This document shows, piece by piece, positions 39,316 through 48,317 of a stretch of 64,000 nucleotides of DNA. Source of the stretch: Myxococcota bacterium (GTDB lineage: Bacteria; Myxococcota_A; UBA9160; SMWR01); the NCBI GenBank assembly GCA_022447545.1, contig JAKVBI010000010.1:444006-508005 (forward strand), given 5' to 3'. The position numbers were made by a program, and so were the translations under genes. The notes under the pieces were generated by a model. The model worked only from the letters and a program-made list of their open reading frames with translations, had not been told where the DNA came from and did no database searches. Numbering within the stretch: the first letter of the stretch is position 1; the number at the start of each line of letters is the position of its first letter.

Positions 39316-41129
39316 ACTTCCAGCCCCACCGATCGCATCAGCGCTAGAGCGTTGCTCTTCTCTACGACACCCGGTCGCATCCGATAATCGAAACTCATCT
39401 GCCCCTCGTGCAGATGATCCTGAAAATGAACGTTCGCACCTGCCCCGTCCAGATCATCGGTCACTCGTGTCAGTACGAGGTCGTGAGTCGTGACCAGCCC
39501 CAATGCACCCCGCTCCACCAGGCCGCGAATCACAGCGTTGGCTCCGATGCCACGGTCGTGCGAGTTCGTCCCATGAAGCATCTCATCGATGAGAAACAAG
39601 GCTCTCCGAGACTCCTCGGCGAGTTCCACGATCTGTCGCAACCGTTTGATCTCCGCGTAAAAGCGAGAGGTCCCGTCGAGGAGGGAATCGTCCACTCGAA
39701 TCGATGCTGCGACCACCAAAGGAGACACCCGGAGACGCGTGGCACAAACCGGCGCGCCAGCATAGGCCAGCGCAAGGTTGACACCCACGCTGCGCAGTAG
39801 CGTGCTCTTTCCCGACATGTTGGAACCGCTGACCACCAGCAGACGAAGATCTCGCCCCAAAGACAGATCATTTGCCACCCTCCCATTCCGCGGAAGAAGC
39901 GGGTGTGCGAGGCCTTCGGCATGAATCTCGCCAGCTCCCTCCACGATCTCCGGGAACGGCTGGTCGGGGTTCTCGTACGCATACCCCGCAAGTGAACACA
40001 GGGCCTCGAGCTGCGCGACCTCTCGGATCCATCCCGAAATTTGCGGTCCGCTGCGCGCTCGCCAGACTTCCAGTGCAAAGCTGAGCTGAGTGGTCCAAAG
40101 CATCAATGCCCCCAGCGGGGCGAAAAACTGGTTCTGTCGCGCCTCGAGCAGCTCTGCCCAACGCAACAAGACCGCGATCCTCTCCGACGGCACCTGCCCC
40201 CCATCGAGGAGGCGTTCCTGAAGCGAAACGAGCTCGCTCGCCTCGAAGCGTTGTGTCTCCACACACGCCAACAATCGCGCGAGAACCCCGAGCTGGCGAA
40301 CCGGAAGGTCCACGCTTCTCAGAGTACTCTGCACCTTCGCACGAAACACGATGGCAAACAGCGATTGCAGGAGACCGGACATGGCGAAGGGTAGTACGGA
40401 AGCCGCTCCAAAGAGCCAACCGGCGAGAGAGGTCAGCGTGAGCATCGAAAGGACTAGAGCCATGCCCCGATAGAGGGCAGCAGGTGGCACCGCCCCGGCT
40501 TCACCCCACCGGCTCAGAGCCTCCGGCTGCACGTGTTCGCGAACCCAATCGCTGACGATCGCGAATTCTTCCCGGAGGTCCAGACGTTCCGCCAATTCCG
40601 CCACGGCGCGTTGACGAGACCGGATCACGGCTGCCGGGGCGGGTTGCAGGAGCCAGTCCGCCAGCATCCGCTGACCGTCGCGGGTCCGAGCCACACACAA
40701 CCGTACGAAGAGCGACCCCTCACCGAGCAGGTCGAGATCCCGAGCACAAGGGTGATCGTCGGGAAGAAACTCTTCACCGTCGACTGTCAGCGTCTCCTCT
40801 TCCGCCCCCGGCCTCCATCGATCATCGAAACCGGAAAGTCCCCGTTCATAGAAAAGAATCGCCCGGCCTGCCCGGGCCTCGGAACGAATTTCCCGGTCAT
40901 GGGCCCAGACCAGGGCAAAAAATCCGGCCGCTGGCGGGAACAACCACAGTCCGTCGATCGATTCGGTTCCGAAGGAGAACCACGCCACTCCCACGCCGAT
41001 TCCGAACAGCAACAGGCGCAGATTGGCAATGACTTGCGCTCGCCGCTGGCAACGGTGTTGCCACGCAGTACGCGCCTCGAGTCGTGATTGGTATTCGGCG
41101 CGATGGTCGAGAGTCTTCGAATCCGCCAT
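39312..41129 (-). CDS. Membrane-anchored MutS-family ATPase (MutS paralogue)
   Basis: A 605-residue protein that keeps only the core and ATPase parts of MutS: SGSNMSGKSTLLRSVG (Walker A, about 432-440), FLIDEMLHGTNSHDR (Walker B with the trans-acting region) and LVTTHDLVLT. The mismatch-recognition domain with FxE is absent. Two hydrophobic hairpins are present: LRLLLFGIGVGVAWFSFG with a second segment near residue 40-70, and one near 230-275, so the protein should sit in the inner membrane. ATG 41129 is chosen; the earlier frame adds residues without similarity. It is followed by, and overlaps, the HelD-like helicase gene. Function is not known. Confidence 0.83.
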   Translation of the reverse strand: MADSKTLDHRAEYQSRLEARTAWQHRCQRRAQVIANLRLLLFGIGVGVAWFSFGTESIDGLWLFPPAAGFFALVWAHDREIRSEARAGRAILFYERGLSGFDDRWRPGAEEETLTVDGEEFLPDDHPCARDLDLLGEGSLFVRLCVARTRDGQRMLADWLLQPAPAAVIRSRQRAVAELAERLDLREEFAIVSDWVREHVQPEALSRWGEAGAVPPAALYRGMALVLSMLTLTSLAGWLFGAASVLPFAMSGLLQSLFAIVFRAKVQSTLRSVDLPVRQLGVLARLLACVETQRFEASELVSLQERLLDGGQVPSERIAVLLRWAELLEARQNQFFAPLGALMLWTTQLSFALEVWRARSGPQISGWIREVAQLEALCSLAGYAYENPDQPFPEIVEGAGEIHAEGLAHPLLPRNGRVANDLSLGRDLRLLVVSGSNMSGKSTLLRSVGVNLALAYAGAPVCATRLRVSPLVVAASIRVDDSLLDGTSRFYAEIKRLRQIVELAEESRRALFLIDEMLHGTNSHDRGIGANAVIRGLVERGALGLVTTHDLVLTRVTDDLDGAGANVHFQDHLHEGQMSFDYRMRPGVVEKSNALALMRSVGLEV

Positions 41130-41302
41130 GACGTCGATGGTAATCGACCCCCTCTCACGCGCACGTCCAACCCCAGCCGAAACGCCAGCATTCCCCGTCG
41201 GGCAGTCGGCGCGCGACAACCGCCCAGATTCGGCCCCTTCCCGGCGAACTCGGACACGAGGCCGATTTGCGAGGAGCCCTAAACCCGAGCAACCGGGACG
41301 GA

Positions 41303-42703
41303 TCAGAAGTGAATGGCACGTCCGTAGGCATCAAGCACCGACTCGTGCATGGCCTCGGAGAGCGTTGGATGGGGAAACACCGTCTCCATCAACTGCACTT
41401 CGGTCGTCTCCAGACTTCGCGCAATCGCGTACCCGTGAATCAGTTCCGTGACCTCTGCCCCGAACAAGTGGGCGCCCAGAAGCTCCCCGGTTTCCGCGGC
41501 GAAGATCGTTTTCACCAACCCTTCGGATTCACCCTGGGCCAGCGCCTTGCCGTTGGCCAGGAACGGGAATCTTCCGACACGAGTCTCGATTCCCCGCTCG
41601 GCAGCCGCCGCCTCGGTGAGCCCCAGACTGGCGATCTGCGGACGACTGTAGGTACAGGCGGGAATCGCCTCCCTGGCAAGCGGTCGGAGGCCCTCCACCC
41701 CAGCCAGGTGCTCGACGCACAGCGTGCCCTCGTGGCTGGCTTTGTGGGCAAGCCAGGGCGGACCGGCTACGTCTCCAATGGCGTAGACTCCGGGTTCCCC
41801 GGTCTCCAACCATTGATCGACCTCAATGTGCCCCCCGGACACCACCACCCCGGTGCCCTCGAGACCGATTCCCTCCACGTTGCCCTGGATTCCCACGGCG
41901 AGGATTGCACGTTCGTAGTCGGCCTCCAGGATTTCTCCATCTGCGAGTTCGAGGCCCGCGACCAACCCCTCCCCCCGTCGCTCCAGGCGCGTCAGAGTCG
42001 CACCCAGGTGGAACTCGATCCCTCGACGCCGAAAACTCTTGAGAGCCAGAGCCGAGATCTCTTCGTCCTCGGCGGGCAGAATCCTCGCAAGGGTCTCAAC
42101 CACCGTAACTTCCACCCCGAGATCCCGATAGAAGCTGGCGAACTCGATCCCAATGGCGCCGGAACCGATCACCAGAAGCGAACCAGGCAATGCATCGGGG
42201 ACCATCGCCTCGCGGTAGGTCCAGATCCGTTCCCCATCGCTCTCGATCCCCGGAAGGCCTTTCGGCCGAGCCCCCGTGGCAAGAATCACGTGAGAGGCTT
42301 GCAACTCCTCCGTCACGCCGCTGTCCAGACCCTCCACCGCGACCCGTCCAGGAGCCGACAACCGCGCACTTCCCTCGATGTGTTCCACGGAATTCTTCTT
42401 CAGCAATTGCCGAATCCCACGCGCCAATCGATCGCTGACCCGACGTGAACGCGCCACGACCTTCTCCAGATCGAAGCGGATGTCACGAGCCGAAAACCCG
42501 TAGGCATCGAGGTCCGAGAGGATGTGCTGTATCTCCGCCGTGCGGAGCAACGCCTTGGTGGGAATACAACCCCAGTTCAGACAGATCCCACCCAGATGCT
42601 CGCGCTCGACCACCGCCACCCGCATCCCCAACTGGCTCGCGCGAATGGCCGCCACGTACCCTCCGGGCCCTCCTCCCACGACGACCAGATCGAACTCTCT
42701 CAT
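41303..42703 (-). CDS. lpdA: Dihydrolipoyl dehydrogenase
   Basis: A 466-residue flavoprotein (E3 of 2-oxoacid dehydrogenases and the glycine cleavage system). FAD-binding VVVGGGPGGYVAAIRASQLG, redox disulfide GGICLNWGCIPTKALL (C41, C46), NAD-binding VIGSGAIGIEFA, YAIGDVAG and the C-terminal VFPHPTLSEAMHE with the catalytic His-Glu. GGAG seven bases before ATG 42703 decides the start. No E1 or E2 gene is nearby, so it probably serves complexes encoded elsewhere. Confidence 0.95.
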   Translation of the reverse strand: MREFDLVVVGGGPGGYVAAIRASQLGMRVAVVEREHLGGICLNWGCIPTKALLRTAEIQHILSDLDAYGFSARDIRFDLEKVVARSRRVSDRLARGIRQLLKKNSVEHIEGSARLSAPGRVAVEGLDSGVTEELQASHVILATGARPKGLPGIESDGERIWTYREAMVPDALPGSLLVIGSGAIGIEFASFYRDLGVEVTVVETLARILPAEDEEISALALKSFRRRGIEFHLGATLTRLERRGEGLVAGLELADGEILEADYERAILAVGIQGNVEGIGLEGTGVVVSGGHIEVDQWLETGEPGVYAIGDVAGPPWLAHKASHEGTLCVEHLAGVEGLRPLAREAIPACTYSRPQIASLGLTEAAAAERGIETRVGRFPFLANGKALAQGESEGLVKTIFAAETGELLGAHLFGAEVTELIHGYAIARSLETTEVQLMETVFPHPTLSEAMHESVLDAYGRAIHF

Positions 42704-42846
42704 CCCATCACTCCAACCCAAATCTCGACACGTGCCGGCACATCTTCCATTCCGGGTATCGCAGGACCCCATCCAGCAACGGCTTGCCGAGCCCAACCTG
42801 GGCGTCTGGAAATCACCGCACCGGAGTGGCACACTATTGGACGAAG

Positions 42847-43143
42847 ATGACCACTCGAACATCCCAACGCAACAAGCACGTGGGACCCCTTCTCGCCGGT
42901 GGAACGACCGTGCTGGGCCTTCTGGCTTCCGGCCTCGCCCATGCGTCCAATCTGTCCCCAAACCTCGCCTATATCGACCCGGGCGCCGGGAGCTTCCTGC
43001 TCCAGGCCGTGGTAGCCACGCTGGCGGGAGCGGTCGTCGCGATCAGCACCTACTGGACCAAGGTCAAACAGTTCCTGGGTCTCGCCCCCAAGGACCCAAG
43101 CAAAAAGAGCGATCACGAGTTTCCTTCGGAAGGCGGGGACTGA
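42847..43143 (+). CDS. Small membrane protein with YIDPGAGSFLLQ motif
   Basis: A 98-residue protein: signal or first helix (LLAGGTTVLGLLASGLAHA), then AYIDPGAGSFLLQAVVATLA running into a membrane helix, an aromatic/basic turn (STYWTKVKQFLG) and a charged tail. The YIDPG-(A/S)-GS-xLLQ core is a recurrent, uncharacterised small-protein signature that I know from many bacteria, often near glycosyltransferase or polysaccharide genes. Divergent from lpdA. Function unknown. Confidence 0.72.
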   Translation: MTTRTSQRNKHVGPLLAGGTTVLGLLASGLAHASNLSPNLAYIDPGAGSFLLQAVVATLAGAVVAISTYWTKVKQFLGLAPKDPSKKSDHEFPSEGGD

Positions 43144-43242
43144 GCACAGCCGGCTCCGAAGACCCGGAGGAATCCTCCAGTTCCGGGAACCGAGAGTCGG
43201 CCCCGCCCGCCGTTGAATCAACGAGGCTCGAACCCCGTGGAG

Positions 43243-44016
43243 TCACTGAACCGACTTGAAGATGGGTAGGTTGCTCTCCGTGGCGACGTAGATCACGTTG
43301 GGATTCTCATTGAGGGTCTTGATCCAGAGATACTGCAGGTACGAATCCGACAGCGTGGACCTGACGATCTCCTGTGCTCGAGCCGCGCCTTCGGCACGAG
43401 CCACCTCAATCTCCGCGTCCTTGACGGCCTGTTCGAGCTCGAACTGCTTTTGTTGAACGCGCTGCTCCGCGGTCAACTTGGCCTCGATGCTCTCTTTGAA
43501 CCGGGCGGGCAGTTTGACATCGCGCAACAGGACGTCCACGACGGTGACCCCCCGAGGCCCGAGATTGTTCTCGAGGAAGGCTTTGATCTTCGCAGCAATC
43601 TCCTTCCGGCCGCCCTCAGCGTAGATGTTCTTGACCTCGTAACCACTCACGACATCACGGAGTGCATTGCGAAAATACGGAGTGATGAGCTTGTTGACGT
43701 AGTTCCAGCCAACGGTCTTTCGAATGGCGGGCGCCATCTCGGGCTGCACATTGAACAACAGGGAGGTGTCGAGCCCGACGACGAGCCCCTCCGACGAGGG
43801 GACCTGCGCTGTCTCCTTGAGTTCTTGTAGCTTCGTGTTCCAGGTCTCGACGGTTCGCACGATGGGCACCTGAATCACCACGCCCTGTCCAACCGGTTCG
43901 TCGGAAATGCTACCGAAGCTCTTGGAAACACCGACTTCGCCGTCTTCGATCACGACGCAACCCGTCGTAGTCAGTGCGATGACGATTCCCATCACGATTG
44001 CCTTGCTGCGGTTCAT
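43243..44016 (-). CDS. SPFH/prohibitin-domain lipoprotein
   Basis: A 257-residue protein with a short signal and lipobox (VMGIVIALTTTGCVV) followed by the SPFH (band 7) domain: GEVGVSKSFGSI, VQVPIVRTVETWNTKLQEL-like strands and a helical region rich in Glu/Ala (QKQFELEQAVKDAEIEVARA). SPFH proteins form large rings that organise membranes or proteases. GAGGAGG four bases before ATG 44016 decides the start. It follows the GT39 gene by 37 bp on the same strand. Confidence 0.87.
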   Translation of the reverse strand: MNRSKAIVMGIVIALTTTGCVVIEDGEVGVSKSFGSISDEPVGQGVVIQVPIVRTVETWNTKLQELKETAQVPSSEGLVVGLDTSLLFNVQPEMAPAIRKTVGWNYVNKLITPYFRNALRDVVSGYEVKNIYAEGGRKEIAAKIKAFLENNLGPRGVTVVDVLLRDVKLPARFKESIEAKLTAEQRVQQKQFELEQAVKDAEIEVARAEGAARAQEIVRSTLSDSYLQYLWIKTLNENPNVIYVATESNLPIFKSVQ

Positions 44017-44053
44017 GCTTCCTCCTCGCGGTTCAGGCTGATGCGACTCTAAC

Positions 44054-45718
44054 TCACGGCCCGGCATTCGTCGCCCGTAGGGTCCGTCGATACACCGCAA
44101 TCCAGGCTTCTCCCCAACGCCCGGGCCCGAGCGCCCGGGCTCGAGCGCGGGCTTCGGCTCCGGTCCGCAGTTCCCAGGTCTCGCCTTCCCCTGGCGCCAC
44201 GACCGGCCAGGCCAACAGATCGATCCTGAATTCCCGCCCGAGCCTGCGTCTGAGCTCATCAAACAGGAGCCGCGGAGCCCCGGGTGCGAAGCGCAACGAA
44301 GACGACAGATTGAACCAAACCACCACAGAGGGCTCCGCGTCGGCAATCTCCGCCAGAGCCTCCCGCTGCCGATCGAGCGCATCCGGGTACGGACCCGTCA
44401 GCGGGTACATGAAGATGTAGCGGGTCGCGGTGGGTCTCCTGGCCAGAAACAGGACCTCAGGCTCCGAGCCCACCACGAGGACAGGCTCTTCCGGCGACGT
44501 CACCCGGGCGACGAATTCCGCCAAACTCGCGGCCTCGGGAAACGGATTCACTCCGTAGATCTGGCGAGAGATCGCCTCCCCGGACCCAGCAGACAACACG
44601 GTCCAGCGCGAGACCAGCGTGGGCCCCACCGCGACCCCCACCATCGCCAGCACCCCCGCCCAGACTGCCAGTGGACGCCCTCGCACACGTCGCTCCCAGA
44701 GTTCCAGGACCCGAGTCAACCCCAAGCCCGCCAGGGCACACAGTGGCGGCAGCGCCTGAATGAAGTAGTGGGCCCGGTAATAGGCACCCACCGAGACTCC
44801 CGCCGCAGACGCGACCAGCCAACCCAACAGAAGCACCCGAACTCGCCGGGTTCCCCCATCGGGCCAAACCAGCCCAGCCAGCGCTGCCGTCCAGAGTGGC
44901 CAGAAACCCGGCGCCTGTCGTGCGAGTTCCCCGGCCAGGGTCGCCAGGCTCTGTTCAGCGCTCTGGGTTCCCACGTAGTCGGCGTTGTGCCACAGGGTGG
45001 CATCCAGAAGTTCCGAAAACGCTCCGCCCTGACCGAACACGAGGGCTACAGGAGCCACCGCGATCGCCGCCCCGACACCGATCCAAACCATTCGCCACCA
45101 CCGCCGCACCCAACAACCCGCCGCCCTCGGTTCTGAAAACAGGCCGAAGAGCGTGAACCAGGCCATGTCGGTGACGGCGACTTGTTTAAAACCACATGCG
45201 ATGGCAGCCAGGGCCCCAAACAGGATCCAGTTCCATCGGTCGCCCCTCTGCAACCCTCGCCAAAGGGCCAGTGCAGCCGCCACCGTGGGAAATGCCATCA
45301 ACAGTTCGGTATTGGTCGCCGTAGCGGCCAAGACGGGATCCGCCGAAGCCAACCCGTAAAGCAATGCCGACCAGGCTGCAGGAAGCGGCCCACCGAGACG
45401 TCGCACGAGCATGTAGAGCAGCAGCGTCGTCCCCGCCGTCCAGAGCACACCCAAGACACGAACAGCGTCCACACCCACACCGAGCAACGCAAAGGCCGAC
45501 GCGTACGCGGCGAAAACCAAGGGTGGTTTTTGATCGAACGCCTCTCGATAGGGCAATTCGCCCTCGAGCCACCGCCATGCGATATAGGCGTACTCGCCCT
45601 CGTCCCTCTCCAGAGGTACGTCGAGCAGAGGAGCACGCACCGCGGCGAAAGCCAGGACGGACACCGCCACGAGAACGGCTCCCACCCGAGCCGGTTGGTC
45701 GTGCTCGCGAATCCCCAT
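44054..45718 (-). CDS. GT39/ArnT-like GT-C glycosyltransferase
   Basis: A 554-residue multi-pass membrane protein. The first periplasmic loop has PLERDEGEYAYIAWRWLEGE, with the acidic pair of GT39/PMT_2 enzymes, and QKPPLVFAAYA follows as in ArnT-type proteins. About ten hydrophobic helices span residues 12-380 and a soluble C-terminal part follows. It should transfer a sugar from a polyprenyl-phosphate donor to an envelope acceptor. The sodium/solute symporter gene lies upstream on the same strand across a 57-bp gap. Confidence 0.9.
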   Translation of the reverse strand: MGIREHDQPARVGAVLVAVSVLAFAAVRAPLLDVPLERDEGEYAYIAWRWLEGELPYREAFDQKPPLVFAAYASAFALLGVGVDAVRVLGVLWTAGTTLLLYMLVRRLGGPLPAAWSALLYGLASADPVLAATATNTELLMAFPTVAAALALWRGLQRGDRWNWILFGALAAIACGFKQVAVTDMAWFTLFGLFSEPRAAGCWVRRWWRMVWIGVGAAIAVAPVALVFGQGGAFSELLDATLWHNADYVGTQSAEQSLATLAGELARQAPGFWPLWTAALAGLVWPDGGTRRVRVLLLGWLVASAAGVSVGAYYRAHYFIQALPPLCALAGLGLTRVLELWERRVRGRPLAVWAGVLAMVGVAVGPTLVSRWTVLSAGSGEAISRQIYGVNPFPEAASLAEFVARVTSPEEPVLVVGSEPEVLFLARRPTATRYIFMYPLTGPYPDALDRQREALAEIADAEPSVVVWFNLSSSLRFAPGAPRLLFDELRRRLGREFRIDLLAWPVVAPGEGETWELRTGAEARARARALGPGRWGEAWIAVYRRTLRATNAGP

Positions 45719-45775
45719 CGGAGGCAGGGTATCGCGCCACGCGCCTACGGCGACCGCCCCTGGCCGAGGAACCCG

Positions 45776-47218
45776 CTAGCCCGCTCGGAACCTGTTTCGC
45801 GAACCGATCCAGACCACCGCGAGATTGAGGGCCAGGCCGATCACTCCCACATGGATTCCGCCGAATCGTTTGACCCCGAAAAACAACCCCAGCACGGCAA
45901 TGGCGGTCCCCAACACGGCGCCCCAGATCGTCGCGCGTGCACTCTGCCCCTTCCAGTGAAGTGCCAGCAGGAACGCTGGCACACACTGGATCAGGAGTTC
46001 CATCTTCAGCTCAATGACGCCCCAGAGCGTCACTTCACGGGCCCAAAGCGCCAGCATCGCCATGCCCGCCATGGCGATCACTCCCACGCGCTTTCCGATG
46101 GCCGTGGTTCGCGCGTCACCCTCGCTGTGACCCAGGAGATCCTGTGCCACCAGGGACCCAAGAGACAGAAGGACGGAATCCGCCGTCGACATGATGGCCG
46201 CCAGTGCCCCCAGAAAAACGGCGACGGACACCGCCATCGCCCACCCGCCGACCGCCGACCATTCGCCCAAAAGCAATGGCATCACCCGGTCGGCTTCGAC
46301 GTCCGCCAACCCCGCAAAGCGGGGAATCGCCGCAAGCCCGATCAAGGTCACCACCAGCGTTGTCGTGAGCGGCATGAAGGTCATCCAGGCAAACGTCCGC
46401 CGCAGCGTCCGCCCGTCCTTTGCCGCGAAGATCCGCTGGATCGCCTGGGGATAGAGGACACTGGCCAACCCCATCAGCAGGATCGTGCTGGCCCAATTCA
46501 GCTGTTCGCGAACCGGTGGGACGAGCACCGCATCGGGTCGCGCCTGGGCGACGCCACGTGTCAATTCCGCGAACCCACCCGCACCCATCAGCAACCAGCC
46601 GCCCAGCGCCATCAAGCCCACCATCATCAGCAACCCCTGGGCCGCATCCGTCCAGGCCACCGCCCTCATGCCGCCGAGGGTCTCGTAGAAGAGCACCATG
46701 GTGGCCAGCAGAATCACGCCCACCTCGTAGGAGACAATTCCTCCCGTTACCTGCTCCGCCATCTCACCAAGGGCCTTGAGTTGCGCAAACAGGAAGTTCG
46801 ACAGCGCAAGTGCCATGAGCGTGGCAATCACAACCCGCAGCGCTCTGCCTTCCCCGCCCTCCCCAAATCGAAAACGGATCCAATCACCGGGTGTCACGAA
46901 CCCCCGAGCGACCGCAACGGGGCGGAGTTTGGGCACGAGGGCGTGAAAAGCCACGATGATCGACATCATGAATCCCGTGGCCATGATCCACGAAAAACCT
47001 CGACGATAGGCCTCGCCGGGGTAGCCCAGCAGGGAGTTGCCACTGTAGGCGGTGGCATAGAGGGTGAGGAGAAGCACGAAGGTGCTCAACTCCCGACCTG
47101 CCAGAAAGTGGTCCGAGGCTGAGCGGTCGCGGCGTGCGCGGCGCGCGATTTCAGCAATTCCCACCAGGGCGAGCATGTAGACAAACAGCGCGGCCGTGCC
47201 GAGTTCGCCGAAACTCAC
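45776..47218 (-). CDS. Sodium:solute symporter (SSS family)
   Basis: A 480-residue protein with about 13 membrane helices. SSS motifs include DHFLAGRELSTFVLLLTLYATAYSGNSLLGYPGEAYRRG near the N terminus (in parts), LGGMRAVAWTDAAQGLLMM and SLGSLVAQDLLGH. The substrate cannot be told; pantothenate, acetate and amino acids are options in the family. GTG start overlapping the stop of the small membrane gene upstream (GTGA), so the two are coupled. Confidence 0.92.
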   Translation of the reverse strand: MSFGELGTAALFVYMLALVGIAEIARRARRDRSASDHFLAGRELSTFVLLLTLYATAYSGNSLLGYPGEAYRRGFSWIMATGFMMSIIVAFHALVPKLRPVAVARGFVTPGDWIRFRFGEGGEGRALRVVIATLMALALSNFLFAQLKALGEMAEQVTGGIVSYEVGVILLATMVLFYETLGGMRAVAWTDAAQGLLMMVGLMALGGWLLMGAGGFAELTRGVAQARPDAVLVPPVREQLNWASTILLMGLASVLYPQAIQRIFAAKDGRTLRRTFAWMTFMPLTTTLVVTLIGLAAIPRFAGLADVEADRVMPLLLGEWSAVGGWAMAVSVAVFLGALAAIMSTADSVLLSLGSLVAQDLLGHSEGDARTTAIGKRVGVIAMAGMAMLALWAREVTLWGVIELKMELLIQCVPAFLLALHWKGQSARATIWGAVLGTAIAVLGLFFGVKRFGGIHVGVIGLALNLAVVWIGSRNRFRAG

Positions 47219-47478
47219 GACACATCGTCCCGATCTTCGTCACGGGGTGCGTCGTCGATTTCCGTGAGCAGCCACGCCAGACAATTCGCCACTGCCACCA
47301 CCACGTAACAGCCGATCGCCACGGTCACCCAGCTCGGGAGCCCCCAGAGAAGGGGCACCGTCGCTCCCGGTTCTCGGTACCAGGGAATCGAGACCAGATA
47401 GGCGACCCCAATGAACCCCAGAAGCCCCCCCCGAATGCGTGCCCTCATCCCTCCCCTTTTCGACACCCACTTCCCCAT
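47215..47478 (-). CDS. Small two-helix membrane protein, symporter partner (DUF3311-like)
   Basis: An 87-residue protein with two hydrophobic helices (GLLGFIGVAYLVSIPWY and VTVAIGCYVVVAVANCLAWLL) joined by a loop with Pro-Leu-Leu-Trp-Gly-Leu-Pro. Small proteins of this layout are often encoded just before SSS symporters (DUF3311/DUF997 types). It starts three bases after the SRAP stop and its stop overlaps the symporter start. A second ATG at 47448 preceded by GGGGAGGG is an alternative start. Confidence 0.72.
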   Translation of the reverse strand: MGKWVSKRGGMRARIRGGLLGFIGVAYLVSIPWYREPGATVPLLWGLPSWVTVAIGCYVVVAVANCLAWLLTEIDDAPRDEDRDDVS

Positions 47479-47481
47479 GGC

Positions 47482-48189
47482 TCAGAAGAGCTCGCCCTGG
47501 GCCAGCGTGGGGGGCGGCGTAAAAGGCGCCAGACAATCGACTGTGTCGTGGCGCGCATCGTTGACTCGGGCGTCCACTGGACGGAGGCTCAACGAACCAT
47601 CGGGCAGACTCTCCAATCGCGGAAGGAGAACCTCGGGATCCTCAACGGATCCATCGAGCCAAACCCCGAAGGACTCGGGTCCGAGAATCACCGGCATGCG
47701 GGAATGAAGTTCCCGCAATTCGCGATTGGCGGGAACCGTGATCACCGCGCACGAAACGGTTCGATCTCCGGACTCGGGTTCCCAGGCATCCCAAATTCCC
47801 GCCATCGCAAAGGGCCCACCGACGGCGGAAGTGATGTGGTAGGGCTGCGCGCGACCGCCACCGGCTACGCGTTCCCACTCGTAGAAGCCATCGGCTGGGA
47901 TCAGACATCGTCGGTAACGAAAGGAGTCGCGAAATGCGGGTTTCTCCGCCACGGTTTCGGCCCGCGCATTGAAGCAATGGCTGGCAATTCGTGCATCCTT
48001 CGCCCAGGAGGGAATCAGTCCCCAGCGGCGAACCTCGGTTCCGCGCCCGCCCCCGGGACCGCCGCCGTGAATGTTCAGAATCTCCTGGCTTGGCGCAATG
48101 TTGTAGCGCGGCGAACATTCGACCTCGTCGAGTTCAAAAACCTCCGCGAGTTGCTCGGGCGTACTCGTCAATGTAAATCGACCGCACAC
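47482..48189 (-). CDS. SRAP domain protein (YedK/HMCES-like abasic-site protein)
   Basis: A 235-residue protein that should form a thiazolidine crosslink with abasic sites in single-stranded DNA. The catalytic Cys must follow the initiator Met, which fixes the start at GTG 48189 (reading VCGRFTL, i.e. MCGRF). NIAPSQ, RWGLIPSWAKD, NARAET, CLIPADGFYEWE and the His in ELHSRMPVIL are all present. First gene of the minus-strand set running into the symporter pair; divergent from the DUF368 gene. Confidence 0.95.
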   Translation of the reverse strand: MCGRFTLTSTPEQLAEVFELDEVECSPRYNIAPSQEILNIHGGGPGGGRGTEVRRWGLIPSWAKDARIASHCFNARAETVAEKPAFRDSFRYRRCLIPADGFYEWERVAGGGRAQPYHITSAVGGPFAMAGIWDAWEPESGDRTVSCAVITVPANRELRELHSRMPVILGPESFGVWLDGSVEDPEVLLPRLESLPDGSLSLRPVDARVNDARHDTVDCLAPFTPPPTLAQGELF

Positions 48190-48317
48190 GCTTCCAACCC
48201 ACCTCCTCGGGACCACCTACTGCTCGAGTCCGCCACACACTCCACTTCGCCGCAGGCATTCTCCGGCGGGATCAGACACTGCTACATTACCTCGCCGCCC
48301 CCCGAGGAGTGAAACGT

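Noticed and set aside
42704-42961. N-terminal extension of lpdA
   Set aside because: The extension has no similarity, while ATG 42703 has a good ribosome-binding site directly before the FAD-binding fold.
45182-47122. 646-codon open frame opposite the symporter and GT39 genes
   Set aside because: Rich in Arg/His/Gln/Pro with no family motif; an antisense artefact of high GC. The opposing genes are clearly recognised.
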